Shown: positions 34,289-44,492 of the stretch, one piece after another | How positions within the stretch are numbered: position 1 is the first letter of the stretch | How the letters are laid out: each line of letters begins with the position of its first letter | Assembly: GCA_030512335.1 (NCBI GenBank) | Contig: JAULSU010000003.1 | Location: 5,270,001-5,334,000, forward strand | Length of the DNA: 64,000 bases | DNA from: Immersiella caudata | Taxonomy: Eukaryota; Ascomycota; Sordariomycetes; Sordariales; Lasiosphaeriaceae | Direction of reading: 5' to 3' | The notes under the pieces: model-generated | What the model was told of the DNA's origin: nothing | The model's input: the letters and a program-made list of their open reading frames with translations, nothing else | Database searches by the model: none | Translations under genes and position numbers: made by a program

Positions 34289-34498
34289 GGTTGGGATACG
34301 AGCTTTGAATAAAATGCATCATTAGACCTTTTCCTGCAAATAGCATAGGCATTCTAAAATGGACGGATCTATCGGCAGGGCTGTTGACATTTGGCCTTGC
34401 GTGACCAGGGGAGGGTGATTGCTCGAGAGGTTGGAGCCTGAACCGAAGGAATTAAATACCTGCTCAAGAGGTACAAATTTGCCTGCATGTCTAGGCAG

Positions 34499-36808
34499 CT
34501 AAACAACAGAGATTCTCTTTCCCGATCCAGTTTCCTGGTCAATCCAACTCCCTGGCATCCTAGCAACACCAAGTCTCCTATATGCCGTGCCATCTCCTTC
34601 CTCCCGTCCCACTACGAGCACGTAATGCTGAAGCGCCCTCACGTCTGCCGACTGCTTGTTGGCTGTCTTTTGTCTCCCCACAACCACAACCCCCACCTCG
34701 CCCATCCCTCTTCCCGCCCCCTTTCCGCCGTCATACACGATCCTGGTCTCTGCTTCCTCCAGCGGTACCGCAAGCTGCCTTCCTACCGCCCGCAGAACGG
34801 TCTTCTCGTTCGCCTTCCCTGTGTGCCATACCGCATCGCCGCGGATAGTGTCGACCTCCCCATTCAGATCGGCCCTTTGCCTCCATGGCGATAGCACACC
34901 CTCTTCGTCGCTGTGCTGCCACTCGACCCCGTCAAAGGGAACATCCAGGAAGTCGATGAGGCCCTCGTAAGCCATCCAAGACCAACTTGGCACATAGTAG
35001 TACCTCCGGTCGCCCACCGGGAAGTCAATCATCTTCATTCCGTCGTTCTTTTCCGCCTTCTCGTCTCTCTTCCAGAGCAGACTGCGTCCGAAGAACTGCC
35101 CATCGAACACACCATACCCGCCGTGCGTGTTGAACGCCCATACTAGCCGTTGTTCCAGGCCTGCAATGGCGATTGGGCGGTCCCAAATCTTGGTGAACTG
35201 CAGAGCTGAGTAGGTCTTGTAAAGAATCTCGTACAGCCGAATCTTGGCGCCCTTGCTGGACTTGAGGGCGACAGTGGGAAACGCCGGGTCGCCGAGAAAA
35301 GATGCCTGGTTGTTGGTCATCTTGGCGAGTGTCTCGCAGCGGACGCCGGCGCCGCACTCGAAGTACGTCTGCGAAGCGGTGAAGTAGATGGTGCGGCGGG
35401 CGAGGGCGCGCTCTTGGAGGACCCAGCCGCGCTTGTTGAGGGGGCCGTCGATGACGTCGGACTGGAAGTCGTCGAGATGGCTGGTGATGTAGAGAACTGT
35501 GCTTCTGGGGTTGATTGAGGTGTTGAGGGCGATGAACTCCGGGCTGCGACGTGGGGAGAGGAAACCGCTGGAGGTTCCAGACGCACGACTTGCGGCGATG
35601 ACGCAGTAGGCGAAGCTAAAAACGGTTTCCATGAGGCGGGCTTCCGTGTTGAAGTCACCATCAGGGCCCTGGATAATGCAGATTGTGTCGATCCAGAGGT
35701 AGCGAACTCCGAGGGCTCGAGTGATGGTAACGGCGTCCTGGAGCGTGTCAGGCAGGCTAGCTACTGCCATACCGTGTTCGATCCGGGAGACAAGATTTTG
35801 GCGGGTGGTGCAAAAGTGGTCATTGTGCGATCCCATGCCCCAGGGATGGGATAGTGCGATGTAGCTAGCGTTGGTGAGAGGCTCAGGCCCGTTGAATGTT
35901 GCTGTTTCGACAAGCCTGACTGCTTCGCTTTCCTTCTCGCCGTTCGGGGAGAGCTGCCCCACATCAATCAGTCTCGTTGGAAGCAAGGCTTGGGCCGGCG
36001 ATCTTGGAGACTGCCAGACTTTTCTGCGCCCGCACTGCGGGTGGTTGGTATTGCAGTCTTGGAGCCAGCGAGAAAGGAGGGCGAAGTACATCGGGTCTCT
36101 AACTTGTTGGAGATTAGGGAAGCCAATCTGTATGTCACTCAATGCCGTCTCGGACATCGAAGCTCGGCCATGACTGTCTACCGGGTGGGCGGACGCTGTC
36201 CGGCAGATGTCAGCAATCATTCTCAACGAGATATCATGAGGAGCAGGGCAACACCTACGTGGAGACCTGAGAAGGGAGAGGATCGGCCTCGAGAGCCCAC
36301 CCACGAAGAGCTTGGACTCTACCCTACGTATTTCCACTGTCGACTCACTTGTACCAGACCTCATCGGGCATTCGCGCAAAACGAGGTCGTGCAAGCGACA
36401 GTTGAGAGTTGCTTGCCCGACGCGCATGGTCCATGAGGACGATGTCCAAGTGTTCAGTCTGGCGCAATTCTTGCACAACGCCACGGCCCGGTTTTCTCGT
36501 GGAAAAACGCTGGTGTTGTAAGGACGATCTCGAAAGAACTCTTCAGCGAAGTCGTTGTCTACTGGATAATTCCAAGTCTTGTCCAATGGCTGGCATGCCG
36601 GAGAGTGTCAGAATGGAAATCGTATCATCTGAGGGCTTTCGAGCCCATCAGAAGCAGTATAGTCGGTGAAGAGAGGTTCGACTTACAATATGCTTAAAGG
36701 TAACAGAGGCGTCGTTAGCACGATCGGAGCAGTGGCTGTAAAAAGAAAGACCAGACTCACCGTCTTGGAACCGTAGGTGAACACCGGTCAGCAGATATTC
36801 GCTTGCAG
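34499..36808 (-). CDS. HET domain protein, probable C-terminal part of a kinase-HET gene
   Basis: The main exon runs 36589-34499, with a possible in-frame 63-nt intron at 36196-36258. The frame has no ATG: it opens after a TGA and begins at a good acceptor (CTGACAC ... GCCAG). Upstream, exon 36808-36687 (LLTGVHLRFQDG ... TFKHI, donor GTAAGT) joins in phase to give HIPLDKTWNYPVDNDF. The HET domain follows: a CKNCARLN zinc-like pair, YIALSHPWGMG, RYLWIDTICIIQ and KRGWVLQERALARR. A C-terminal PSWSWMAYEG block is typical of the family. HET domains initiate cell death on non-self encounter. The missing start and the linker point to the kinase reading frame just upstream as the N-terminus. Confidence 0.82.
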
Positions 36809-37048
36809 CTAGAGAGGATCTCACTACTCACATACTGCCCAAACTGTTAGCCGGACCAAGAAGGCTGCGTGAAGGATCTGGTAGTAGTGTTGGGACTGAC
36901 TGTCTGTTCATCGAGGCAGATGTCCCTGCCGTATAAGTCACGAGTCGAATCGGAGACGGGGTTGGTGTCAAGGACGCAGGCATACATACCTCCTACTGTG
37001 GCATTAGCGATGGCCTTTCTGCTGTTGACAGATGGAGGTATGGCCACT

Positions 37049-39049
37049 TCATACAAGTTCTCGCCGTGGTGCTTGCGACCCAGGGGCCCTGAGATATCTT
37101 CCCCCTTCTGTTTTGGCTGCTACCCACTGGGCAATGCTCTGCGGTGGGACGGGTGTGTGGTATCGGGTTGGGCTCGCCAGCAAATACTTTTCTCCTTTGT
37201 CCAGGGCTGATCTCCGTATTCTCTCTAGTAGCTTCTGTACTTCAATGGCGTCTGCTCGGCAGTCCTTCTTCTCTTTCTCTGTCATATGCTCTTCTGGTAA
37301 GCCGACAATGAGGAGCCTATCTCTCACCAACATGATGAGATCCGAGATCGCACTTCCCTCCGGACGACTGCACTCAGGATCCCGCAGGATAGCCTTCATC
37401 CAGTGCTTCACAATGTGGCTGACATCCGCGGTGTCGTTCTCGATGTCCAGGGTGAAGTACAGGGTATCGGTTGAGACTTGTCCGGGCTTCCGCTCCCCGT
37501 AGAACGCATCCAGTCCGTCCGTTCCGTAGAGGAGAACAATGACAAACTCGAAGATGATGCATCCCATAGACCAAATATCGTATCTGCGTGATCTTGGAGA
37601 ATGCAGGTTCGCCATGGCCTCCGGGGCTTCGTACTGCGATGTGGTGTATCGTTGCTGAGTCTGCTCGTTCCTGCGCGACGTCTGGAGGAAATGCTGTTTT
37701 GCGAGGCCCAAGTCCGCAATTTTCAGCGTCCCTAGCCAGCTTCGGCCCAAGGGGCCTATGAAGCGAAGGATGTTGTCTGGCTTCAGGTCTCCGTGCCGCC
37801 AATGGACCTCCGACTCTGGGTCGAGGTCTTCACTGACGTAGGATTGATCAATGTCTGAGTTTCTTCGGGACTCGTCGTCGTCGTCGGAGCTCTCTCGTTG
37901 GACGCGAATGCGAGGTATCTGCAGCATTTGCTGTCGCGGAGGTTCTCTGACAGGAGCTTGAGACGTAGAAGCGACCGGCAGTAGACTCGGAGCGCGTGTT
38001 GCGAGCCCAGTTCTTGTTTTGGTGTTGGTGTTGTGGAGAGCTGCGAGCGCGCCAGCGATGCCGAGAAGCTGTTCGACAACGCACATCACGCGTTCAGGGG
38101 TCAGACATTTAGCGTCCTCATCCTCCAACTTCCAAACATCGCGAAGACTGCCTCCATCAGCCCATTCAAACATGATGTAATGCTCTAGGCCATGCTTGAT
38201 TGCGGCAAGTGGAAAGATGAGGTGAGGGTGCCGAAGATTGCGAATTTCGTTGAGTGCTAACACCTCGTGCTCCCACGCGCTTCTGACGTTGTATCCTGGC
38301 TCGTTCAAATGCTTCATCTTCTTGAGCGCAACGCGGAGAGGCTCCTGACTTGCAACGCGTCTCAGTTGGGCGTTGTCTCCCCGTCCCTCCTTCCACTCTG
38401 TGACGAAATGATCCTGGTGGAGGATGACCTCGGAGACGGTGCTGAAGTGGCCATCGCGCTCGCCAGAGCCTCTTGAGGTAAATGGGAGGATGCACTCGGC
38501 AGTTAGATCGTATCTGAACTTTTGATCGGAGAAAACCGGGGGCGCAAAGATGCATTGGTCGTCGCGGAACCTGAACATGACGTCCTCCCATTTGCTGTCA
38601 TGGAATACATTCAGGCAGGGTTCATGCTCAGGGAAACACTTGCCCGTGTCACCACGTCCTATGCAAGACATCGGTTGAACGGGAAGCTTATCGTCAATCA
38701 TGCCATGCTCTTGGCAAGATCGCATGAGGCACACCAGGTCCTTGACCGAGGCGTCTCCGCACACCAGCGCAAGAAATATTCTCCTTGCATACTGAGAAAC
38801 GAAGGTAACGAGGTCGTCCGAAGGATCTGAGGAAAGCACCGCTCGGATGCGGTTGATGGTAAGGAGCTGCTCAACCCGCCCGGCCGGGAAAAATCGTTTG
38901 TGCTCTGTGCAGTTTTGCTCCATCGACTTTTGAACCTCCTTGCGGAGTGTTTTGAGCTCTGTTTCCCCATCATTCCCCGAACGGGGGCTGAAAAGGCTTG
39001 CAAGGAAGAATCTCATCGGATCTAGGCGTTGGGATTGGACAATGCCCAT
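37049..39049 (-). CDS. Protein kinase domain protein, likely N-terminal part of kinase-HET gene
   Basis: Open frame of 666 aa from ATG 39049 (MGIVQSQRLD); ATG 39016 is an alternative. The kinase core shows RVALKKM (ATP-binding Lys), FEWADGGSLRDVW (hinge), WRHGDLKPDNIL (catalytic loop with HGD instead of HRD), KIADLGLAK (DLG in place of DFG) and YEAPEAM. A ~70-residue acidic Ser-rich insert sits before the catalytic loop. The frame closes at 37049, but a +1 frame just beyond reads GRKHHGENLYEVAIPPSV to a GTATGT donor at 36989. This joins in phase over a 181-nt intron to the exon feeding the HET domain. One extra base in the G5 run near 37105 would explain the break. Confidence 0.85.
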   Translation of the reverse strand: MGIVQSQRLDPMRFFLASLFSPRSGNDGETELKTLRKEVQKSMEQNCTEHKRFFPAGRVEQLLTINRIRAVLSSDPSDDLVTFVSQYARRIFLALVCGDASVKDLVCLMRSCQEHGMIDDKLPVQPMSCIGRGDTGKCFPEHEPCLNVFHDSKWEDVMFRFRDDQCIFAPPVFSDQKFRYDLTAECILPFTSRGSGERDGHFSTVSEVILHQDHFVTEWKEGRGDNAQLRRVASQEPLRVALKKMKHLNEPGYNVRSAWEHEVLALNEIRNLRHPHLIFPLAAIKHGLEHYIMFEWADGGSLRDVWKLEDEDAKCLTPERVMCVVEQLLGIAGALAALHNTNTKTRTGLATRAPSLLPVASTSQAPVREPPRQQMLQIPRIRVQRESSDDDDESRRNSDIDQSYVSEDLDPESEVHWRHGDLKPDNILRFIGPLGRSWLGTLKIADLGLAKQHFLQTSRRNEQTQQRYTTSQYEAPEAMANLHSPRSRRYDIWSMGCIIFEFVIVLLYGTDGLDAFYGERKPGQVSTDTLYFTLDIENDTADVSHIVKHWMKAILRDPECSRPEGSAISDLIMLVRDRLLIVGLPEEHMTEKEKKDCRADAIEVQKLLERIRRSALDKGEKYLLASPTRYHTPVPPQSIAQWVAAKTEGGRYLRAPGSQAPRRELV

Positions 39050-40238
39050 TGTGCGTTCTGGGTGCAGGCAGGACAAAGCCAGGCACCTGGGCGGTCCTTG
39101 ACGAGCATGAATATTTCAACTGCGTCCGAGTTGGGCAGCCACGACTCAGAAGCATTGTGGCCCCACAATGACCAAACTGGGTTAATTGCGGGACGTTCCT
39201 CTGGCTTTCAGCCTCATTCTCCTTTCTAATGGGCCGACGTGGGTTGAAATGGCTGCGCAAGAGGCCCGAAGGTGGCAGTGCTCGTCGGCCCGCAGCATCG
39301 GCTTTGGACTATGAGCGCTTTCCGTGGAATGCGGGGTGCCAGATGACGCGCCCGCCAGTCCACGCTGGTCCTCAGAACCCCGCTTCCTGTTGGGTGGGAT
39401 CGAGTCGAATGAGGTGGGTGGGGTCATGCAGCTGTTGAGTCCAACGAGAGGTTGAGGGAGTCTGGTGGGCTCTTCCACACCCGCGACCGGTTCTTGGAGC
39501 CTTGCCTTCGGAATCATCTGCAATCGCACAATTGTGCCCACCATTTATGCACCCAGATGACTGCATGCTTCATGGCGTTTTTTTCTGCCCAACATTGGAC
39601 ATAATTGCTGCGTCGAAGACATTCTCGACCCGACTCATCCGTTTTCCACCACTCTCAATTCAAGGCAGCATACACGACAGGCTGCGCAGTCTCGCATGCG
39701 CCGTGATTTCTCAATTGGCACCACTTGCATCCACGCCAAGTTCAGACACACGCCCTTCAGCGGCCCCCTGATCGCCGTCTTCCGCAGTCCTCATTGCGAC
39801 CTGCAGAGACGATGTCGTAAGGCTGGCTTCAGTGCCCTTACCTTTATCTGCTCTGCCGTTCCTGGGTAACACCGCACCTTTTGGAAGGGCAATTCAGGCT
39901 ATGCAGTCGGACCAGCCACACATCTCAATGCACGCACACAACCTTCACGTGCTTTGGTGCCAATCAGCGAGATGGTCACCTTCGAGACGGCACAGGCCTG
40001 CGCTCCTCTCACCATGAATTCCCTGGCACTTACCGAGAGGATGTAGTGGTGGTGGTTCGCGAACTGGCCGCATGAGTTCAAGGTTGCCTTCAATTTTCGG
40101 TCAGGCTGCCTCAACGCGAGCGAAGAAAAATGTCGGTTTTATAAATGAACTGATTCGTCGCCTTGTGGGTTCCTTCTCCACCTCTTCACTCTCTCGCATT
40201 TCGAGGCGAACGGGGCGCTTTCTCCACCACCAACCAAC
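39050..40238. other. Divergent intergenic region between two kinase genes
   Basis: A 1.19-kb region with the two kinase genes reading outward. The 100 bases before 40239 are pyrimidine-rich. No gene is recognised inside. Confidence 0.5.
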
Positions 40239-41979
40239 ATGCTGACTACACGACAACCCGAACCGCTACACAGGCAGCTCGAAGGCGGGGCGGTCCATTG
40301 CAGGCTCGCAGGCGACCAATCATTCAGATATCTACCTGAGAGCCTTATCTACGAAAAAGTCACCAAGGACAACATCGAGGCGAACCTCAGGCTGCCGTGG
40401 TGGCCATGGATTTCCTCTCTACTATCCCCCAGCGACTCGATCACCAATAGAATCCACGACCAGGCGAAGAAAGTATTCGCCATCCTCACTCTGATTGGTC
40501 AAGAGCACACAATCAGCGACTTGATCTACAAAGACAACCTCACCGACAAAGACCTCCCCCTCGCCCTCCAAAGTGACAATAAGTCACTTCTTGTCCCCAA
40601 AGAGCCGCGCGAGGGTGACACAGCCAAAGCATTTTCGTCCTTCGCGTTTTGGGACGAGAGAAGAGTCCGCGACTTTCTCGAGAAGCAATGGCTTGTGCTC
40701 GCGCCGATCCTGGACGATATCGGCAAGGAACTTAACCTCGATCCGGAATGCCCCTTGCCATTCAAGAAGATTGAGCTCAAGGTGCGAGCCCAGGGCGTGT
40801 TTGTCCACAAGGCCACTCTTCATCCAGCACATCAGCGCTGGTCAGTGGAGGTGAGTCGCGTTGCTTCAATCACAGTTGGAGACACTGCTAACACGGGGAA
40901 AGGCAATCCCAGGGCAATCAGTCGCAATCAAGGAAATACACGACGAAGATGTCTACGACCGCGAGAAGGAAAATCTGAAGCAGATTCAGGATCTTGGGCA
41001 CCCGCACTTGATCAAACTGCTTACCGCCTGCCAAAGGGGCTCTTTTCGCTGCCTCATCTTCCCCTGGGCCGAGGGTGGGAACCTTTGGGAATTCTGGGAG
41101 CGCGAGGATCAGGCACCAAGGACCATTGATTTTGTCCAGTGGCAGCTTGACCAAGTGTTTGGCCTCATCGATGCCATCCGAGTCCTTCACGATAAGAATA
41201 TTCGCCATGGAGACATCAAACCTCAGAATATTCTGCACTTCATCGACCTATCAGCCGACGGAAAGGCCAGTGGACGAGGCATCTTGGTGTTGGCGGACGT
41301 CGGAGTATCCAAGATGCACAAGCACGCGACGCTCAAGCGGAACGAAGCGACCGGCACTGTGGAAGTCACCCTCTTGTACGAAGCGCCAGAAGCCGAGTAC
41401 GATCGAAGGAACAACCAACCCCGATCCCGACGATATGATATGTGGTCCGCGGGCTGCATGCTTCTCGAGTTCGTCGTGTGGCTTCTCTACGATTTTGGAG
41501 CGGTCAAGACATTCCGAAGCCGGAGAATCTCCAGCAAAGATGACCCGACAACAGCCCCGGGAAACTTCTTCCGGCAGAAGAAAGGCCAAGTCAAGATCCA
41601 CTCCATGGTGAAGAAGGCGATGGAGCTGCTCCGGAAGGACCCGCGTTGCGCAGAAGGGACAGCACTGGCGGAGCTGCTTGACATGATCGAGAATCGGCTG
41701 CTCCAGGTCAACCCTGAGGATCGCGCCAAGGCTTCTGAGCTACACGACAAACTGCAGGAGATTGTCAGCAAGTCCAGGGAAGATCCATCCTACCTGTGGA
41801 AAGGGACCAGTATGCCCGTGGAGACTCCCAAGTTCTTCGTCAGGAGCAAGAGCCGGCAGAATTCGGATTCCTCCGCGGCTTCATCTGGCTCGTTTGGCTC
41901 TTCGTCATCGGGGTCCTCTGGCAGGATGCAGAGCACGCGAGGAAGTACGGACAGTGTCGGTTCGATTGGGTCGAGTTGA
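40239..41979 (+). CDS. Protein kinase-like protein
   Basis: Predicted 562 aa from two exons (40239-40850, 40903-41979); the 52-nt intron has GTGAGT, GCTAAC and AAAG. About 200 N-terminal residues form an unassigned domain also suggested by the divergent neighbour. The kinase core has VAIKEI, FPWAEGGNLWEFW, RHGDIKPQNIL (HGD), LADVGVSKM (DVG in place of DFG) and EAPEAEY. The C-terminus is Ser/Gly-rich and disordered (SSSGSSGRMQS). The HGDxKPxN form is common in expanded fungal kinase families of unknown role, often next to HET or NLR genes. Retention of the Lys, Asp and Asn positions leaves activity possible. Intact. Confidence 0.87.
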
Positions 41980-42722
41980 GTGGTATGACTCGACAGAGCG
42001 ATTCTTCAACCTCCAGTTCTCCATTCGGCAAGCGTGCTATGACATGACATATTTGGTAAGCACTCCGCATTCCATTCATCATGGTGTTCCTGCATGAGCT
42101 GACTGGAGATCCAGGGTGCGTGTGTTGACATTTCGGCCATGGTGTTTGTCTTGCCGCTGCGGCTTGTTGTTTTCGGTTACTCTTGTCACTGCGCAGACGC
42201 TCTCTTGTATTCCTCGTCCATTCCTTATTTGGAAGGGTTGTAGCCTAGCTGTGGAGTACTGTGTGAACTTGCGACGATATGTGGTTATTTCTGTATTTTA
42301 TAGGCGCTATCTAGAGGATGTCAACAGGGCCATTCTCTGCTGGCGGTTTCCTTCCTTGTCTCAGGGTAAACACACTCGCAGCCATCATGAGCTGCCAACT
42401 CTCCTTCCTCCTGTTATAGAGTTCTTGACATATTAATTCACTTCCGCTTGTCTTTGTCTTTCGTGCCGTGACCGCAATTGCGCGCCGACCCTTGCATCTC
42501 GGCGCACAGCGCGTTCGAGCTGTGGCAGACCACCCGCTCCACTAATTACAAGTCGAACTCGCCTTCCACGCCGCCGCCATTCGCGACTATTTCCAAACAA
42601 AACACCGTTAGCCAACGTCTACTGCCTTTGAGTTTCTTTATTTCCTCCCCACTCCTCCAACCTCATTTCCTGCTCGCTGCCTTGCGATCAGCTAAGTTGC
42701 CAAACCAAACAACGCCGCAAAG
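41980..42722. other. Intergenic
   Basis: 3' flank of the kinase and leader of orphan member C. A CTCC-rich stretch precedes 42723. No gene is recognised. Confidence 0.5.
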
Positions 42723-43277
42723 ATGCCAGTAGCCACACGTCCCGCGAGGACGCCCAAGGGTAGAGCACTGAAGAGGCGCTGTTCGACCGTGCAGATCTGT
42801 TTATCTACCTCACCATCATGGGCGACATCATGAAGGAATACGGCCTCGTCGATAGCAACCTCGCAGGCGGAGAGAAGTTACACTGGGCGGCTAGCATGCT
42901 TGCTTCCCGCCACGATCAGGCCCGCGCCAGCGGTACTGTATGGGCCATCGCGGCGAAAACTCTCATCTACGACCTCGTTGAAGTTGTAGAGGGAGATTAT
43001 TCGAATACTGTGGGCTTTACTATGGAGACAAATCAGGCCAGGGCGCGGGCTCTGCGGGCGACGAGAGCCAAGTGCGAATGACCTCCCCTGATGGACTTCG
43101 AAGAGTGCTAATAGTGATTGCGTGTCAAGGCTGCCGAAGGCGTTTTTAGATTTCCTCTTGGTCGAAACGGGCGAGATGGCTTGCACCCAGAGCATGGTGG
43201 GCTCGCAGGAGTCGAACTCGAGCGCGATGATCTGGTACGGAAAGGGCGGCTGGGTCGCCACTGTGTCTCTGAAGTGA
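42723..43277 (+). CDS. Orphan three-exon family, member C (short, possibly decayed)
   Basis: Predicted 153 aa from exons 42723-42759, 42795-43071 and 43130-43277. Intron 2 (58 nt) has GCTAAT and TCAAG and lies at the position of intron 2 in members A and B. Shared blocks are IAAKTLIYDLVEVVEGDYS, KLPKAFLDFL after the intron, and the terminal WYGKGGWVATV. The middle is about 50 residues shorter than in A and B. Intron 1 would be only 35 nt, below the usual fungal minimum, so either the true start is elsewhere (ATG 42818) or the copy is degenerating. It lies 12 kb from its relatives. Confidence 0.55.
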
Positions 43278-44492
43278 TGAGACGATATCGAACGGCATAT
43301 TGGTGCCGGGATGAGTACATCTTGATGGAGGTATGATGAGAAAGGTCCGGCTCCTCTGGCTGGAAGAGGAATCGAGAATTGTATATTGGACGGAGACAGC
43401 GCTTGTCGCTAGATACTTGCTTCACGCTGATTCCATTGTCTCTCGCGCTTTGGAGAGCGGCAGCAAACGACATAGAATGATCGCTTTATTCACAATGTCT
43501 ATGATACTCGTCTAGTAGCGACAAAGCCCGTGCCCAATGTCCTGTCGGTTCGACAACTGAAACGGAGTCCCAGGATATGCTGACATCAGACAAAGGCACA
43601 ATCTCTTCCATGTCAAACCGCTCTCCCAGTTGCCTCCCTTGCCGTAGCTCCCGCCCATGGTAACCGTATTCATGGAAGGTAGACCTTATCACATTCGTAT
43701 CACCTCATCAAACTTCCAAGCCAACCCTTTGTCTAAACCACAGATTAGGCGCACTCCCATTCTTCGTCTAATCCGAAATTTCGGCATGTCGCCTGTAGCC
43801 TCTTCTGTGACAACGAACTCAGCCATCTGATCCCGAGCTTTTCTTGGAACATGCGCGGGACGGGCTCTCCAGAGTTGAGCGCCCGGATGGTGGTTGGGAT
43901 TGACGGAGACACGACTCGTATTTTCAAGCGAAAACGGCAAAATGCAGGCGTGAGAATACAAAACTCGAGTGCTGCCTGGGGCTGAAACATAGCAGTGGGG
44001 GTGCACATGGTTCCCGCAGTGCCACACCGCTCCTCTGATCTGCTGGATGGAATCCCCAGGCTCTCGGTCGACTTTAAACCATGGAGCGCCAGTCGCGCTA
44101 TTAGGTGGTGCAAGGAATCCGCACCGACACGACTAGCTCACGGCCGTCACCATTGCGGGCCAGGATTGTCGACTTATCGATAAAAACGCAGCACCGTCGG
44201 GGGCCGACAGGAGGAAACTCGTGGGTGCTCGCGTCGGATGGGAAGCATCGTATGCGCCAAGCCTTCGTGCATCGCAGGCAATCAGGCGCTTTGCAATCCA
44301 CCGCCATCACAAAGAAGGAATGCCGCTGGGCAGTCGTACAAGCTAAACCCGACCCAATGGAGCCGGGCTCTCAGCCCCAAAAGTGAAGCAGTGCCCGAGA
44401 GAGTCATTTCTTCCCCCGTTCATTCATCAGCTGGTCTCGATCCAGCACATCACATCCCCCGACGAGCATCGCGGCGGCACAACGCGTATCCA
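43278..44492. other. Intergenic, unassigned minus-strand frames
   Basis: Minus-strand frames at 43486-44113 are open for 68-122 codons but lack known motifs and a convincing gene model. Otherwise nothing is recognised. Confidence 0.35.

Noticed and set aside
43486..44113. Minus-strand frames as a possible gene
   Set aside because: No motif, no convincing start or splice pattern, and the pieces do not join in phase.
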